NCBI RefSeq assembly: GCF_010119975.1
Contig: NZ_CP048222.1
Coordinates: 4,234,501-4,298,500, forward strand
Source of the DNA: Rhodocytophaga rosea
GTDB lineage: Bacteria > Bacteroidota > Bacteroidia > Cytophagales > 172606-1
Reading direction: 5' to 3'
Length of the DNA: 64,000 nt
Below the pieces are notes generated by a model that ran no database searches, had not been told where the DNA came from, and saw nothing but the letters and a program-made list of their open reading frames with translations. Positions 1 to 7,781 of the stretch are shown piece by piece. The position numbers and the translations under genes were made by a program. The first letter of the stretch is position 1. Every line of letters begins with the position of its first letter.

Positions 1-66
1 CTTCCGGATGAATTCTACTCACTTTGGTATCACCCAAATTGCGAAGTTATAAAACTTACATACTAA
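1..66 (+). CDS. 3' end of an unknown gene (partial)
   Basis: Frame 1 is open from the window edge to a TAA at 64-66 and encodes 21 residues ending VIKLTY. The composition is protein-like (several aromatic residues, a Cys, no low complexity), and a forward-facing hairpin with a T-run lies about 100 bp downstream, as expected after the last gene of a rightward unit. Only the C-terminus is visible, so no family can be named. It could equally be a chance open stretch. Confidence 0.3.
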   Translation, partial: LPDEFYSLWYHPNCEVIKLTY

Positions 67-166
67 AAATCAGCCGTTTGTCAATATCTGGTTGATGGTG
101 GAATACTTTTTGATTAAACTTATATTACTAAGTTTTTCTTAGTTGATAAAGGTTTAATAGATTAAG

Positions 167-195
167 AGGGAGGTGCTTCACTTCCCTTTTTCTTT
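167..195 (+). terminator. Rho-independent terminator
   Basis: A 9-bp stem AGGGAGGTG / CACTTCCCT (one G-T pair) with a 3-nt loop is followed on the + strand by a run of T residues. It would end transcription of the gene whose tail lies at the left edge, and it faces the convergent glycerate kinase gene. Confidence 0.6.
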
Positions 196-210
196 TTATA
201 AAAAAGCTCA

Positions 211-1545
211 TTAATAGATCAGGGCCATCATAATATCCATCACATTGGTTCTCGTAGGTCCGGTGATAATATGTCCGCCAGCCTGTCGGAAAAAATGATA
301 TGAATCGTTGTTTGCTAGAAAATCTTTCTCATCTAAACCTTTAGTAGCGGCTTTAATCATTGTATTTGAATCGACAACAGCACCAGCAGCATCCGTAGGA
401 CCATCCGTTCCGTCGGTACCTGCTGATAAAATTACAATAGGCTCATTTGCTTCTAATTCCAGAGCCGCTGCCAGAGCCAATTCCTGGTTTCTGCCTCCGA
501 CTCCGGTTCCCTGTACCCTTACGGTAGTTTCACCTCCTGATAGTAAACAGGCTGGTTTTGGAATCGTAGTATCTATACCTGCCTTTCTGGCAGTACTTAC
601 CAATTCTTTGGCTGCTATTGCAGCTTCTCCTTCAATATTCAATCCAGTAATTACAGCATGAAAACCCATTTCAGTTGCTTTCTGTCTGGCTGCTTCCAAG
701 GCAATAGAGTTGCTGCCAATAATGTAATTATTTACCCTTGAAAAAATAGCATCTCCTGACTTGGGTGTTTCCGGCAAATTTCCGGCTATGCCTTGTTGCA
801 GATGATAATGAATAGAATAAGGTATTTTATCTTCAAGGCCGTATTTTTGTACTATAGACCAGGCATCAGCAAAGGTAGTAGGATCGGGTACGGTAGGGCC
901 GGATGCAATTACATCCAGCGGATCACCTATCACATCAGATAAAATCAGCGTAAAGAGTCTGGCAGGAAATATTTGTCTGGCAAGCCCCCCACCTTTTACA
1001 TGAGACAAATGTTTACGCACCGTATTTATTTCAGTAATACTTGCCCCAGATTTTAACAACAGATCAAAACAGGTTTGTAATTCTTCCAATATACAATGCT
1101 GAGGAAGATCAATCAATAAGGCTGAACCGCCGCCGGAAATCAATATAATGATAAGGTCATTTGGTTTCGTTTCTTTTACAAGCTGGAGTAATTGCTGCGT
1201 GCCAGAAATTCCATTCTCATCCGGAACTGGATGGCCAGCTTCTATCGTCTGAATTTTAATGAGAGGAACGGAATGCCCGTGTTTTACGATGATTAAGCCA
1301 CTATCAATTATATCACCCATTATTTCTTCTATAGCTTGTGCCATAGGAGCTGTTGCTTTTCCGGCACCGATTACAATAATGCGGTTAAGCTGAGTTAAAT
1401 CAATTTCCTGATGCTGAATATATAAACGATTACCTTTTCTGGAAACTGCCTTGTATACCAGCTTTTCCGGCTCAACAGATTCCAAAGCATATCTAAAAAT
1501 TTCTTCAGCAGCTTTACGGTAATATAATGATTGGTTATTTGTCAT
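211..1545 (-). CDS. Glycerate 2-kinase, MOFRL family
   Basis: This 444-aa protein matches the MOFRL-type glycerate kinases (GckA/TtuD class), which phosphorylate D-glycerate at O2 in the cytoplasm and feed glyoxylate or serine carbon into glycolysis. Visible family motifs are GAGKATAPMAQAIE near residue 62, SGGGSALL near 136, the stretch LSDVIGDPLDVIASGPT in the middle, and GTDGTDGPTDAAGAVVD near 375, which belongs to the C-terminal MOFRL domain. The length is normal for the family and the ATG at 1545 gives a complete N-terminus. The next gene upstream (radical SAM) is co-oriented 73 bp away, but no functional link is obvious. Confidence 0.9.
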   Translation of the reverse strand: MTNNQSLYYRKAAEEIFRYALESVEPEKLVYKAVSRKGNRLYIQHQEIDLTQLNRIIVIGAGKATAPMAQAIEEIMGDIIDSGLIIVKHGHSVPLIKIQTIEAGHPVPDENGISGTQQLLQLVKETKPNDLIIILISGGGSALLIDLPQHCILEELQTCFDLLLKSGASITEINTVRKHLSHVKGGGLARQIFPARLFTLILSDVIGDPLDVIASGPTVPDPTTFADAWSIVQKYGLEDKIPYSIHYHLQQGIAGNLPETPKSGDAIFSRVNNYIIGSNSIALEAARQKATEMGFHAVITGLNIEGEAAIAAKELVSTARKAGIDTTIPKPACLLSGGETTVRVQGTGVGGRNQELALAAALELEANEPIVILSAGTDGTDGPTDAAGAVVDSNTMIKAATKGLDEKDFLANNDSYHFFRQAGGHIITGPTRTNVMDIMMALIY

Positions 1546-1618
1546 TGGCCAATAGTCTTTGATAAAAGATTATCTCATATACTTTAAGCAGAAGAAATCA
1601 CTAAAAATGTGTATTTGC

Positions 1619-2677
1619 TTAGACATAGTTTTCAAACAAGTTCAAATTCCCACCTCTCCGGAACAACGAATAATTGTAGGCTGGCATCTGATTCTCTTTC
1701 ATATATTTATGTCTGGATACTGAGAATAACTGCTTAATCATATCAGCAATGGGACCTTCACCGGTCATACGCCGGCCAAAATGAGAATCATTCACCTGTC
1801 CGCCATGCATCTCACGAATCAGGTTCCATACTTTAGCAGCCCGGTCAGGAAAATTCTTTTGCAGCCAGTCGTAAAAAATTTCCTTTATTGCTCCATTCAA
1901 CCGCACCACTGTGTAACCTGCTGTAATAGCTCCATGTGCGGCGGCTTCCTTCAAAATAGCGGGTATTTCAGTATGATTCAATCCTGGTACTAAAGGTGCC
2001 GCCATTACACCAACTGGTATGCCAGCATCAGACAATATACGAATGGTTTGAAGCCTGTTTTTTGATGTAGCGGTACGAGGTTCCATTTTCTGCCGCAATT
2101 CTTCATCTAAGGTAGTGACAGAAATATATACATGCACCAGCTGTTGTCTGGCCAGTTCCTGAAGCAGATCTATATCCCGTTTGAGGAGGCTATTTTTAGT
2201 AATAATATTTACCGGATGAGCATATTTTACAAATACTTTTAGCAGCGACCTGGTAATTTCCAGCTTACGTTCTAGCGGCTGATAGCAATCTGTATTGCCG
2301 GATAAAGAGATTGAAGCAGGCTGGTAATTCTTTTGCAAAAATTCCTGTTCCAGAAGCTTCGCAGCATTCTGCTTGACCACAATTTTATTTTCAAAATCTA
2401 TCCCGGCACTAAACCCCCAGTATTCATGTGAATTGCGGGCATAACAATAAATGCAGCCATGTTCGCAGCCCTGATAGGGATTTACAGACCGCATCGCATA
2501 CAGATCCGGGCTTTCAATGGTATTGATCAGCTTTTTGGGTGTATCATAAAAAATCTGAGTTTGGCTGCTAATCTGCATCTCTTCATCTATTCCCTCTATA
2601 TGATCATGGCTGATATTTGCCTGACTGAAGCGGTTACTGGTATTGAGTTGTGCGCCTCTTCCTTTATGATATTCCAT
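1619..2677 (-). CDS. SPL/PA0069-family radical SAM protein
   Basis: A radical SAM protein with the cluster-binding CxxxCxxC motif in CEHGCIYCYAR near residues 70-80, preceded by SVNPYQGCEHGC, the hallmark of the spore-photoproduct-lyase-like PA0069 group. The N-terminal KGRGAQLNTSNRF is also typical of that group. The biochemical role of these proteins in non-sporulating bacteria is not established; binding of a 4Fe-4S cluster and S-adenosylmethionine is inferred from the motif. The reading frame extends to a TTG at 2692, but the first ATG (2677) gives a 352-aa protein starting MEYHKGRG, which fits relatives better. Confidence 0.85.
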   Translation of the reverse strand: MEYHKGRGAQLNTSNRFSQANISHDHIEGIDEEMQISSQTQIFYDTPKKLINTIESPDLYAMRSVNPYQGCEHGCIYCYARNSHEYWGFSAGIDFENKIVVKQNAAKLLEQEFLQKNYQPASISLSGNTDCYQPLERKLEITRSLLKVFVKYAHPVNIITKNSLLKRDIDLLQELARQQLVHVYISVTTLDEELRQKMEPRTATSKNRLQTIRILSDAGIPVGVMAAPLVPGLNHTEIPAILKEAAAHGAITAGYTVVRLNGAIKEIFYDWLQKNFPDRAAKVWNLIREMHGGQVNDSHFGRRMTGEGPIADMIKQLFSVSRHKYMKENQMPAYNYSLFRRGGNLNLFENYV

Positions 2678-2834
2678 TCCGAAAAATAGCAATTAATCGC
2701 AGAAACCACTGGCCGATCTATAACAATTTTATCAATGTTCACTATAGGCCAAACAACAAGGCCATCAGGATAAAAAACACATGAATAGTATTGAGGAAGA
2801 CTTTAAAGGTGCAAACAGTATTTAAAAACAAAAC

Positions 2835-2862
2835 AGAAAAGCCCGGTAATACGGGCTTTTCT
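2835..2862 (-). terminator. Bidirectional hairpin terminator
   Basis: A perfect 11-bp inverted repeat AGAAAAGCCCG / CGGGCTTTTCT with a 6-nt loop, T-rich on both exits. On the minus strand it follows the small membrane protein gene ending at 2891 and separates it from the radical SAM gene. Confidence 0.7.
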
Positions 2863-2890
2863 TATATGTCCAGGAATAAAAAACAACTCC

Positions 2891-3001
2891 TTAAGGAACG
2901 TTATTTTTTCTTTTATAATAATTAATACTTTCGTTGGGGATTTTAAAGGCTGTATAAATACAGGCAACCATCAGTACAGCGATAATAACTAACCAGATCA
3001 T
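2891..3001 (-). CDS. 36-aa single-pass membrane micropeptide
   Basis: A short reading frame from ATG 3001 to TAA 2891 encodes a peptide beginning MIWLVIIAVLMVACIYTAFK. The first 19 residues form one hydrophobic helix and the rest is a polar, basic tail (NYYKRKNNVP). The gene lies in a gap between the oxygenase gene and the radical SAM gene, has the same orientation, and is followed directly by a strong hairpin terminator at 2835-2862, which argues for a real transcript. There is no clear Shine-Dalgarno sequence, which is usual in Bacteroidota. No function can be assigned; conservation in relatives would decide whether it is a gene. Confidence 0.45.
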   Translation of the reverse strand: MIWLVIIAVLMVACIYTAFKIPNESINYYKRKNNVP

Positions 3002-3073
3002 AAGTAAAATATTTGTTTGCGTTGCTATTTACAAAAAAAATTGCAGAACTTATAACATAAAAAGAGACTAATC

Positions 3074-4171
3074 CTACTCCCGTAATCCAACCGGCATCCG
3101 GAAATCAGCTTTTCCATTTTCCTGCTCAATAGCCAGCAGCATGGCTTCCACTGCATATGTAGAACTATTCTTCCATGGCAAACTGCCAGCCAGACTTAGC
3201 ATAGTATTTACTGCACTAATAGGTTTAATCAATACATTTGTCAAAGATTTGCGAGGCAATTCCAGTAAGTCAGCGGTTTTATCACCCAACAGATAGCGCA
3301 TGTATCCGCCTGACAAGCCTTTGAAAGCGGAACTTGGAGTGAGTTCTTCAAAACTCTGCATTAATGCTTTGGTAAGTTCAATGCCAGCTTCTGATTTCCG
3401 GAAATGTCTTTTTTCGATCAATTTACTAAACCAGTAAGCTTCCTTGCGGTTTTCGGGCAATAATTCTTTCCGCATCCCCAGCATATATCCGATCACATTC
3501 CAGAGATACAGATAAGCATCGGCTTCCTGCGATGAGTAATAAATGCCCAGCTTGTGTAAACCCTCCAGCACGATATAAGAAAAAGCCAGATTGGTACCCA
3601 GCATATCTTCCTGGTTCACCGGTTTGCCCCATACATCGTTCCATTGGTCACTTTTCAGGGTATGCCAGCGTACAGCCGCATGCATTAACCGTACTTTCTG
3701 TATACTCCGGATACCAGTGCCTTTTGTATCAAATGCCTTTGGATTCAACACATTCAGCACAAACTGACCGGTATCCGCCAGTCGTTTCTTGGTATCCTTC
3801 CGGATGCGCTGCGACAGATATAATACCTGTGCTCCATCAGCAGCGGCATAACAATAAGGCAAGGATAAACTGCCTAATACCGATAAAATCGCTTGTACAT
3901 GCTTGGAGAAAAAAACGGCTCCCTTGTGCATTTGCTTTCTATCTGCCCATTCTAGCAATTGCGAGGTTTGTTCAAAATACTGCCGTACAGGTTCGGGTAG
4001 ATCGGCTGGTAACGCTTCATTATTGTCTGAAAGGCTGGTAAGCCATCCATTTACGTTCTTCAATTCTCCTTTTGTAAACAGATGCTCAATGACCTGGTCG
4101 GCAACCGGATCTGTTTCCTCACGCATAGCTTGTAAAAACGCCTCATTCATATTTGTTCTCATACGCTCCAT
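3074..4171 (-). CDS. Oxygenase MpaB family protein (DUF2236, latex-clearing-protein-like)
   Basis: The protein resembles the ER-bound oxygenase MpaB / latex-clearing protein (Lcp, DUF2236) superfamily, a largely helical fold; Lcp members bind a b-type haem. The best visible signature is KVRLMHAAVRWH near residue 160, which holds the histidine corresponding to the proximal haem ligand in Lcp, followed by WGKPVNQEDMLGTNLAFSYIVLEGL. No signal peptide is seen, so a cytoplasmic location is inferred. The open frame reaches a TTG at 4192; ATGs at 4171, 4162 and 4150 are possible starts and 4171 is used here. The substrate is unknown. The neighbouring DUF6508-like gene upstream is co-oriented. Confidence 0.75.
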   Translation of the reverse strand: MERMRTNMNEAFLQAMREETDPVADQVIEHLFTKGELKNVNGWLTSLSDNNEALPADLPEPVRQYFEQTSQLLEWADRKQMHKGAVFFSKHVQAILSVLGSLSLPYCYAAADGAQVLYLSQRIRKDTKKRLADTGQFVLNVLNPKAFDTKGTGIRSIQKVRLMHAAVRWHTLKSDQWNDVWGKPVNQEDMLGTNLAFSYIVLEGLHKLGIYYSSQEADAYLYLWNVIGYMLGMRKELLPENRKEAYWFSKLIEKRHFRKSEAGIELTKALMQSFEELTPSSAFKGLSGGYMRYLLGDKTADLLELPRKSLTNVLIKPISAVNTMLSLAGSLPWKNSSTYAVEAMLLAIEQENGKADFRMPVGLRE

Positions 4172-4270
4172 AGTAAAATTTATTAAGGGCAATGAATTAT
4201 AGATAAGTAAGGAGATTACCTGGGTAAATGTTTCACAGATGCCCGGAAAAAACTGTATTAGTTTGTTTTA

Positions 4271-4660
4271 TTATTTCCTTAACTCTGATATTTCCTTAAA
4301 TCTGAGCAGCACATCTGCCAGGAAACCGTTTTCAAGAATAGAATCATAGTGTCCTTCTGTAAAACGGTCGGCACGGATATGGGTGGTTATGATTTTGTAT
4401 AAGGTAGGTAAGTCGGCTGTTGAAAGTTTGCTCCGGTCTTCTTCAAAAGCCAAAGCATGGTCGCTCCATTGCATCCAGTCGAAATTTTCCAGTATAAATC
4501 CATGCCGGTACAAATACTGGAATAAATCTCTGGCAGTAGTTGCGCTCACCCGGCTGGTCATATCGCCCCAATAGCCTATTCTATCATAAACCGCTTCATG
4601 GTTTTGCAGTAAAGGTAAAAATCGTAGTAATCCTTGAATAGCTTGTGTCTGTTCGCTCAT
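4271..4660 (-). CDS. DUF6508-like small protein
   Basis: A predicted cytoplasmic protein of 129 aa with no signal peptide or membrane helix. The C-terminal part HIRADRFTEGHYDSILENGFLADVLLRF matches the pattern of DUF6508 proteins (an arginine-rich segment, then EG, then an alternating helix); this assignment is from memory of the family and not certain. A TTG-initiated extension to 4672 exists, but the ATG at 4660 (MSEQTQ) is preferred. It is followed by the oxygenase gene in the same orientation after about 100 bp. Function unknown. Confidence 0.6.
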   Translation of the reverse strand: MSEQTQAIQGLLRFLPLLQNHEAVYDRIGYWGDMTSRVSATTARDLFQYLYRHGFILENFDWMQWSDHALAFEEDRSKLSTADLPTLYKIITTHIRADRFTEGHYDSILENGFLADVLLRFKEISELRK

Positions 4661-4729
4661 ACCCTGTATCAACGGATATCATATGCAGAAAATCCATCCG
4701 TACTCATAAAAATTCGCTTTGTAGTCTTA

Positions 4730-4882
4730 ATTGTACCCTCCGACATAGTAAAAAGCCTGTCCGGATACCTGGAAACTTTGTCCGCTATTTTAGAAAGCTT
4801 ATCCGTTGAAGTATCCGCACCCTCCGCTAAGATAAAAAGTTCGTCCGCTGTACCAGAAAGTTTGTCCGTTATAGTAAAAAGA
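4730..4882. repeat. Seven-unit 21-bp tandem repeat
   Basis: TCCG recurs at 4739, 4760, 4781, 4802, 4823, 4844 and 4865, exactly 21 bp apart with no indel, within imperfect units of approximate consensus TTGTCCGCTATAGTAAAAAGT. The array fills most of the 320-bp gap between the DUF6508-like gene and the copper-storage gene. Because 21 is divisible by three, both strands read as degenerate heptads (for example LSAILES on +, SKIADKV on -). Neither strand offers a convincing start codon and ribosome site, so coding status is doubtful. Confidence 0.85.
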
Positions 4883-4992
4883 ATAGCAAACTTACAAGCA
4901 GTCTAAAAACTATCTGGCTTTCACTGTAACCCTTTCGTGTCTATTAGAGTACTTTTTAAGATAAGCATGTTTTACACTAAATTATTACTGCT

Positions 4993-5340
4993 ATGCAAAC
5001 CCAAAATAACAATGAACTTATCCAGACATTGCTGGAATGTGCCTTTGCCTGCGAACATTGTGCTACTTCCTGCCTTCAGGAAGAAGATGTTAAAATGATG
5101 GTCCGTTGTATTTCCCTCGATCGTGATTGTGCAGATATTTGTACCCAGGCAGCCCGTTTGCTCCAGCGAAATTCAGAAATCACCAAGGAATACTTACAGG
5201 TATGCGAACAAATCTGCCGGATGTGCGGCGAGGAATGTGCCAAACACAAACATATGGAACACTGCCAGATGTGTGCCGAAGCATGCCAGCATTGTGCAGA
5301 AGCTTGCAGCAGCATGTATTCCATGTCGGGAAACAAATAA
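4993..5340 (+). CDS. Four-helix-bundle copper-storage protein (Csp/DUF326-like)
   Basis: A 115-aa protein with 16 cysteines arranged mostly as CxxxC and CxxC pairs along predicted helices (ECAFACEHCATSC, CEQICRMCGEEC, CAEACQHCAEAC). This is the pattern of the copper-storage proteins, four-helix bundles whose cysteines point inward and bind many Cu(I) ions. There is no signal peptide or Tat motif, so it resembles the cytosolic Csp3 type. It stands alone on the + strand, flanked by convergent and divergent neighbours, and has the 21-bp repeat array just upstream. Copper buffering would suit an organism that makes NosZ and haem-copper enzymes, but that link is inference. Confidence 0.85.
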   Translation: MQTQNNNELIQTLLECAFACEHCATSCLQEEDVKMMVRCISLDRDCADICTQAARLLQRNSEITKEYLQVCEQICRMCGEECAKHKHMEHCQMCAEACQHCAEACSSMYSMSGNK

Positions 5341-5366
5341 TAAGCTGTTCCCTTATAACCTGTTCT

Positions 5367-7589
5367 CTAAATTGTAAGCCAGTAGTTCAGTTTAAAAACA
5401 AGCGCCCGGTTCTTGGTTCTTAGAAAAGGATCGGTGAAATAATTATCTGTATATACCAGGAAGAAATCGGACATAGGCCGGAACCTCCATTGCAGGCGGC
5501 TATTGATATTGAAATTATTTCGCTGGGTATTAAACTGAAGAAAAGTAGTCCAGAACACACTGTTCGAAAAATTGATTTCTGCCCTGGGACTTATCAGGAA
5601 CAGACTGGTGCTGCCATAATCTCCGGGAAAGCGCAATAGGTTTTGCTCAAAATCGAGTGAAAAGTTTCCCCATGGCTGCCTGCGGAATGTAATTCCGGCA
5701 ACATAACTCTGGAGGGTTCCATTATAAAATTGCCCTGCCCGAACAATACCAGTAAAAATAAAGCTTTTCCGGGTATCAGATAAAAACTCCAGATTATAGA
5801 AGGTATAACTGTATTTGCCAACCGGAAAAGGTGTTTTTTCAGTAAAGCTGAACGGATACAGTAAATGAATATCCTGGTTATCTATCTGAAAGGTGAGAAT
5901 ACTTGTATTCTGGAAAAAAATAGAATAATTGAGCTGATTCACCCGCTCATTGGCCGACCCATCGGGGTTTAATGTAACAGAGGTAGCCAGATTGATTGAG
6001 TGGTTGTTGATGCGTTTTCTCTTTTCCGGACGGATATTATATTCTATTTCGCTATAGAACTGATGAAAACCCATCCGGATGGTAGAATCCCGTTCGGCAT
6101 CATAATTTTCGATACGGTTGATAAACCCCATATCTGTATAATAATTGGTGCCAATATTATAGTAGTCGATAAACATGGTAAAGTTGCGCCCAAAATAGCC
6201 GCCACCAGCATTGGCATATATATTCTTATCTTGATAGGTATGTTTATCTGATAGATGAAGCCCAGCCCAGCCATTCCAGTCGCCTTTTTTATTCACATAG
6301 AGAAATTCCATTCCGGCATTGCGGCTATAATCTTTTTTAGCTACTTCTCCGGACATTGTATTTTGCCGGTTGTGTACATAGCCTTTAATTAAGGAACGGC
6401 TCCATATCCTGCGGTTAAAAGCAAAAGCTGTATAATTCTGAGCCGCAAAATCTGCAGTAGCTTTGGTTTGCATATTCATCAGACCTACCCGCCATTTGTT
6501 CCCAAGGTTTCCGCTTATGCGGGCACCAAACAAAATGGGTATGGTTTGTCCATTCCTATCTAAACCAATACGCCGGGAAAAAAAAGGCCTGGCTGGTGGG
6601 GGTCCAAATTCTGTAAATAAGTCGTTGTTCTCCAGGAAGAAGGTACGCCTTTCCGGAAAGAAAATATCGAAGCGGGTCAGATTGGTGACCTGCTTATCTA
6701 CTTCTACCTGCGAAAAATCCGGATTCACGGTCAGATCCAGGTTTAGGGAGGAAGTTACTGCTACTTTTGCGTCGAAGCCGGCATTGAATTTTACTTTTGT
6801 AGGTTCTCCATCTTCGTGATTAGTAACGGCAGAACCAGTTATATAAGGAATTAATGATATGTTTCCTTTCGCCTGCCCAGGTGCGTCATCCCATATCATT
6901 ACCCCGGTATATCCCAGGTCAGTTCCTAAAAATTGCAGGGGTACTTTTGTCCAGGTAGAATACTGGTTGTTTTTCATATCTGTGCGTACGAAATTAACGC
7001 CCCACTTAGTACTGCCTGCCTTATAGCGCAAGGTTTTAAAAGGAATAGCCATTTCAACTGTCCAGAATGTAGGGTGATTTTTCGTAGCCGAAAACCATTT
7101 GTTGTCCCAGCTAAAGGTCATATCGCCAAAGGAACTGGCACTTAACAAATCTTCAGATTGTACATTCAATGGACTTACTCCGAAAAAAAATCCATTGGTT
7201 TGCTGGTTTACCGGATCTATAACAATGGCGAATCCATCACTGTCCCAGTACTTAGTGTCCCGTTTCAGCGTCTGAATAATGTACTGGGATGTATCATAGC
7301 AGATGGCGGCAACATACAGATAGGTATTGTCATACGCCAGCCGCACTTCTGTTTGCCGCTTGGCTTTATCTTTATCCTGCGGCCATTTCTCCCAGAAATT
7401 AGTTGCTGCCTCTGCTGAATTCCAAACAGAATCTGTTAGTTCTCCATCTATTTTGATAGGCTGAGGAGTGCGGCTTATCCGTAACTGGTATTCTTGCTGC
7501 AAGTTGGTAGATGTTTGAGCAAGAACCTTTGGTGCCTGAAACAGAAAAAAGAGAAGAAATAGAGACCTCGTAAAATTCAATGCATACAT
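5367..7589 (-). CDS. CBM9-domain / DUF5916 outer-membrane protein
   Basis: A 740-aa exported protein. Residues 1-25 form a signal peptide ending near VLAQ. Roughly residues 35-230 form a CBM9-like sandwich (PQPIKIDGELTDSVWNSAE start, then LYVAAICYD). The rest matches DUF5916, with the typical FFPERRTFFLEN near residue 310 and many alternating beta strands with terminal aromatics (ends FKLNYWLTI), as in an outer-membrane beta-barrel. CBM9 members bind reducing ends of glycans; in this Bacteroidota architecture the ligand and role are not established. It is a single gene with a 190-bp spacer from the efflux operon. Confidence 0.85.
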   Translation of the reverse strand: MYALNFTRSLFLLFFLFQAPKVLAQTSTNLQQEYQLRISRTPQPIKIDGELTDSVWNSAEAATNFWEKWPQDKDKAKRQTEVRLAYDNTYLYVAAICYDTSQYIIQTLKRDTKYWDSDGFAIVIDPVNQQTNGFFFGVSPLNVQSEDLLSASSFGDMTFSWDNKWFSATKNHPTFWTVEMAIPFKTLRYKAGSTKWGVNFVRTDMKNNQYSTWTKVPLQFLGTDLGYTGVMIWDDAPGQAKGNISLIPYITGSAVTNHEDGEPTKVKFNAGFDAKVAVTSSLNLDLTVNPDFSQVEVDKQVTNLTRFDIFFPERRTFFLENNDLFTEFGPPPARPFFSRRIGLDRNGQTIPILFGARISGNLGNKWRVGLMNMQTKATADFAAQNYTAFAFNRRIWSRSLIKGYVHNRQNTMSGEVAKKDYSRNAGMEFLYVNKKGDWNGWAGLHLSDKHTYQDKNIYANAGGGYFGRNFTMFIDYYNIGTNYYTDMGFINRIENYDAERDSTIRMGFHQFYSEIEYNIRPEKRKRINNHSINLATSVTLNPDGSANERVNQLNYSIFFQNTSILTFQIDNQDIHLLYPFSFTEKTPFPVGKYSYTFYNLEFLSDTRKSFIFTGIVRAGQFYNGTLQSYVAGITFRRQPWGNFSLDFEQNLLRFPGDYGSTSLFLISPRAEINFSNSVFWTTFLQFNTQRNNFNINSRLQWRFRPMSDFFLVYTDNYFTDPFLRTKNRALVFKLNYWLTI

Positions 7590-7781
7590 ATTGCTTATAC
7601 AATCTGTTTTCTGAAAAACAGTTGGCAGGGTATACTATATCTGACTATAGATTTTCCGGCTTTGCCAACACTTGTTTTTCTGGCAGCAACTTACAAAGAA
7701 AACAGAGAGCCTGCCTAATATTAACATTTTATTAACGAATCTTCCCGGATTGAACCTTAATTGGAAAAAGAATGAATGGAA

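Noticed and set aside
2781-2825. 14-codon ORF upstream of the 2.84-kb hairpin as a leader peptide
   Set aside because: It is on the + strand with no gene downstream to attenuate and no codon run.
4739-4868. CRISPR array
   Set aside because: The repeats are contiguous and imperfect, with no unique spacers and no cas genes nearby.
4634-4906. 90-aa ORF over the 21-bp repeats
   Set aside because: Its start lies inside the antisense of the DUF6508-like gene, and the heptad pattern is explained by the repeat; no independent coding evidence.
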